From contig CAJTAT010000001.1 in the NCBI GenBank assembly GCA_910574475.1, positions 186,001 to 250,000 of the forward strand: a stretch of DNA of 64,000 nt, given 5' to 3'. Below the pieces are notes generated by a model. It ran no database searches and was not told the origin of the DNA. It was given only the letters and a program-made list of their open reading frames with translations. The DNA comes from Clostridia bacterium (lineage in GTDB: Bacteria > Bacillota > Clostridia > Lachnospirales > Lachnospiraceae). Shown piece after piece: positions 62,416 to 64,000 of the stretch. A program made the translations under genes and the position numbers. The stretch's first letter is position 1, and the number at the start of each line of letters is the position of its first letter.

Positions 62416-63552
62416 TTATTCTATCAGATTCCAGATATGGATTCCCACAATCTTTTCACTCAAAAAATCATTTGTCGTTATCGGTTCTTTTGTAATCATA
62501 TTTATATAATCATTCATCTCAAATAGTTCCGTTTCAGTCGTAATCCCCTTTTCGGATAAAATGTCCCACAAGGTTTTCTTACAAAAGTAAGTCTGAAAAT
62601 CCTTATAATCTATTTCACATCTTCCTTTTATCCATGTTCCTCTCCATTTAACCTCCAAGCTGGCATCGCTCCGCATCAAGACAATGGTTCCATCCTCATA
62701 ATGTTCCATATGAATATACTTTTTTGTTTCCTCTGTCAGTGTGACTCGATCTTTACCTGAAATATCCTTTCGTATCTCCAGACCTTTTCCATCCTGTATC
62801 GGCAAAAATCGGATTCTATCCCCGTCACAGACGGCACCAGTAAACAAATATCTGCGGCTGGCAATCTCCTCTGGCAGTTCGAACTCTTCCCACTGTATAT
62901 GACCGTCCCACTTCACAATTTTCCCATGCTGCCAGGAAGGGATCCAAAAATCATTTCCATCATAGGCTATGCCGCAATATTCATTTCCTGCACTTCCAAT
63001 TTGCTTCCATCCATACTCCAGAGTGTCCAGGTTCATCCACATAATCTGGTTCGATATGCTCACAGGAGAATAGACCATGTGATCGATTCTTACAGCATCG
63101 GTACAAAACAGTCCTTTTGTTCCACTGTTGATTTCCAAATAAGTTACCGAGTAATCATTGAGATTAACCTTCAGTATGGCTGGATATGCCGCCCCAAATA
63201 GAAAAATATCGTCCTGGTAAATGACGCTTCCCCAAAACTTCAAAGTGATTTGTGGATGCTCGATAGCAACGTCCTTCCATTCCCTGCTACTCAGATCATA
63301 AATCCAAATTTTTTCTGACCAGGAAGGAACCATAATTAGTTTATCTTTCCAGTAGCGCATCTTTCGAAACATCCTATATGCAATTACCTTTTCACAAGGA
63401 ATATGGCTTATGACAGATACAGAAAGCTCTGGAATATGTACCCTATAAAGTAAATTATAATCTGAGGAAAAAAAGTAAATATCATCCCCTGCCAAAGTTC
63501 CTGCCTCTGCCGGGAGTAAAGCTTTTTTCGTTTTTTCACTTTTCTTATTCAT
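62416..63552 (-). CDS. Beta-propeller-like protein of the glycan cluster
   Basis: 378 residues. Repeating strands with aromatic motifs (KIWIYDLSSREWKDVAIEHP, DDIFLFGAAYPAILKVNLND, IPSWQHGKIVKWDGHIQWEE) suggest a Kelch- or WD-like propeller. No signal peptide. In the same operon as the acetyltransferase and methyltransferase; role unknown. Confidence 0.65.
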   Translation of the reverse strand: MNKKSEKTKKALLPAEAGTLAGDDIYFFSSDYNLLYRVHIPELSVSVISHIPCEKVIAYRMFRKMRYWKDKLIMVPSWSEKIWIYDLSSREWKDVAIEHPQITLKFWGSVIYQDDIFLFGAAYPAILKVNLNDYSVTYLEINSGTKGLFCTDAVRIDHMVYSPVSISNQIMWMNLDTLEYGWKQIGSAGNEYCGIAYDGNDFWIPSWQHGKIVKWDGHIQWEEFELPEEIASRRYLFTGAVCDGDRIRFLPIQDGKGLEIRKDISGKDRVTLTEETKKYIHMEHYEDGTIVLMRSDASLEVKWRGTWIKGRCEIDYKDFQTYFCKKTLWDILSEKGITTETELFEMNDYINMITKEPITTNDFLSEKIVGIHIWNLIE

Positions 63553-63554
63553 CT

Positions 63555-64000
63555 TTATTTCTCTGCTACCACATACACGCTGTAATAGCCAATCCGCTCA
63601 GATTCTAATACGGAAATAGCCTCAAACCAGTCCTGCATATCTTCTGAAAACATCTTTTTCCATCCCTTTGGCCACGCGACTTCACGAAGGCCTACCTGTT
63701 TGATAAAATAGCCCGCGACTTTAAATAAGTTGCCCAGATTTCTTTGGTTCCAGGTATATAAGTGGTAACAGTTCTCTCCCTTCAAATATTCATCGCGAAT
63801 GGAATCATAAGGCACTACAAAAACTGCCTTTCCTCCATCCACCAGCTTTTTTCTTAATCCGCATATTATTTTGTAGGGTTCGAGACAATGCTCTAAAGCA
63901 TGGGTGGAGAGAATCACATCCTGACTTTCGTCTTCCAGTTCCCCAATATCAGCCACACTTTTTATTCCCAACTGTTTTGCATACTCTCTCGCCACTGGAT
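63555..64000 (-). CDS. SAM-dependent methyltransferase, 5' end beyond the window
   Basis: 148 codons of the C-terminal part. VADIGELEDESQDVILSTHALEHCLEP is the class I methyltransferase post-I and motif II region, followed by LRKKLVDGGKAVFVVP. A GTG at 63995 (MAREYAKQLG) is in frame, but the motif I region is missing so the gene must begin outside the window. Belongs to the glycan operon, 2 nt before the propeller gene. Confidence 0.8.
   Translation of the reverse strand, partial: PVAREYAKQLGIKSVADIGELEDESQDVILSTHALEHCLEPYKIICGLRKKLVDGGKAVFVVPYDSIRDEYLKGENCYHLYTWNQRNLGNLFKVAGYFIKQVGLREVAWPKGWKKMFSEDMQDWFEAISVLESERIGYYSVYVVAEK

Overview
This window looks like a Clostridia chromosome, probably a Lachnospiraceae gut species. 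The signs are a purine operon, a DUF5716/DUF5717 cluster of the kind known from that family, a two-piece-free tmRNA with an ...AEDNLAYAA tag, AGGAGG ribosome binding sites almost everywhere, and an IS150-like element. No species name is justified from sequence reading alone.

Layout. 1-6.4 kb (all minus strand): purC-purF-purB (purB runs off the left edge) and a polar amino-acid ABC transporter (binding lipoprotein, permease, ATPase). 6.4-8.4 kb: an AbiL/RloAB-type ATPase plus TOPRIM-like pair, a probable phage-defence operon. 8.5-14.6 kb: TPR-like protein, DUF5716 (actin/Hsp70-like fold start) and DUF5717, with a DUF3825-like gene lodged between them. 14.6-16.3 kb (plus): a PLP aminotransferase and ssrA (tmRNA). 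16.3-16.8 kb: RelB/DinJ-type antitoxin followed by a truncated RelE/ParE toxin.

16.8-54.9 kb is a prophage-derived element that has a tail, lysis genes and its own transcription apparatus but no recognisable portal, capsid or large terminase. Its left end has a small sigma factor and a DUF262 gene, transcribed leftwards from a consensus promoter that contains a LexA/DinR box. Divergently there is a single-subunit double-psi beta-barrel RNA polymerase (YonO/RdRP type). Its catalytic DYDSD motif is cut exactly between D and Y by a 372-nt group I intron. An HU-like protein follows, then tail completion, tail tube, holin, endolysin, a truncated IS3-family element, an array of broken tape-measure copies, the full tape measure (about 2000 residues, itself split by another group I intron), distal tail protein, tail-tip protein, BppU-like baseplate protein and fibres.

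The distal (adhesive) end carries two layers of genetic variation. First, four consecutive small tip-protein genes have homopolymeric tracts (G10, G10, G11, C9) a few codons after the start; by my frame count only the G11 gene is in frame. Second, the next gene has an 18-bp site repeated in alternating orientation in front of alternative C-terminal cassettes, with a tyrosine recombinase gene inside the array: a shufflon. Two type I toxin-antitoxin units sit in the element, one between tape measure and distal tail gene and one inside the shufflon. The simplest reading is an SOS-inducible, headless tail particle (F-type tailocin-like) with a diversifying receptor-binding tip. This is an inference; a decayed phage that has lost its head genes is the main alternative.

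55.1-64 kb (minus strand): tRNA-Glu(CTC), then a surface glycan cluster (HAD protein, GT4 glycosyltransferase, a GT4+GT2 double glycosyltransferase, hexapeptide acetyltransferase, beta-propeller-like protein, methyltransferase running off the right edge).
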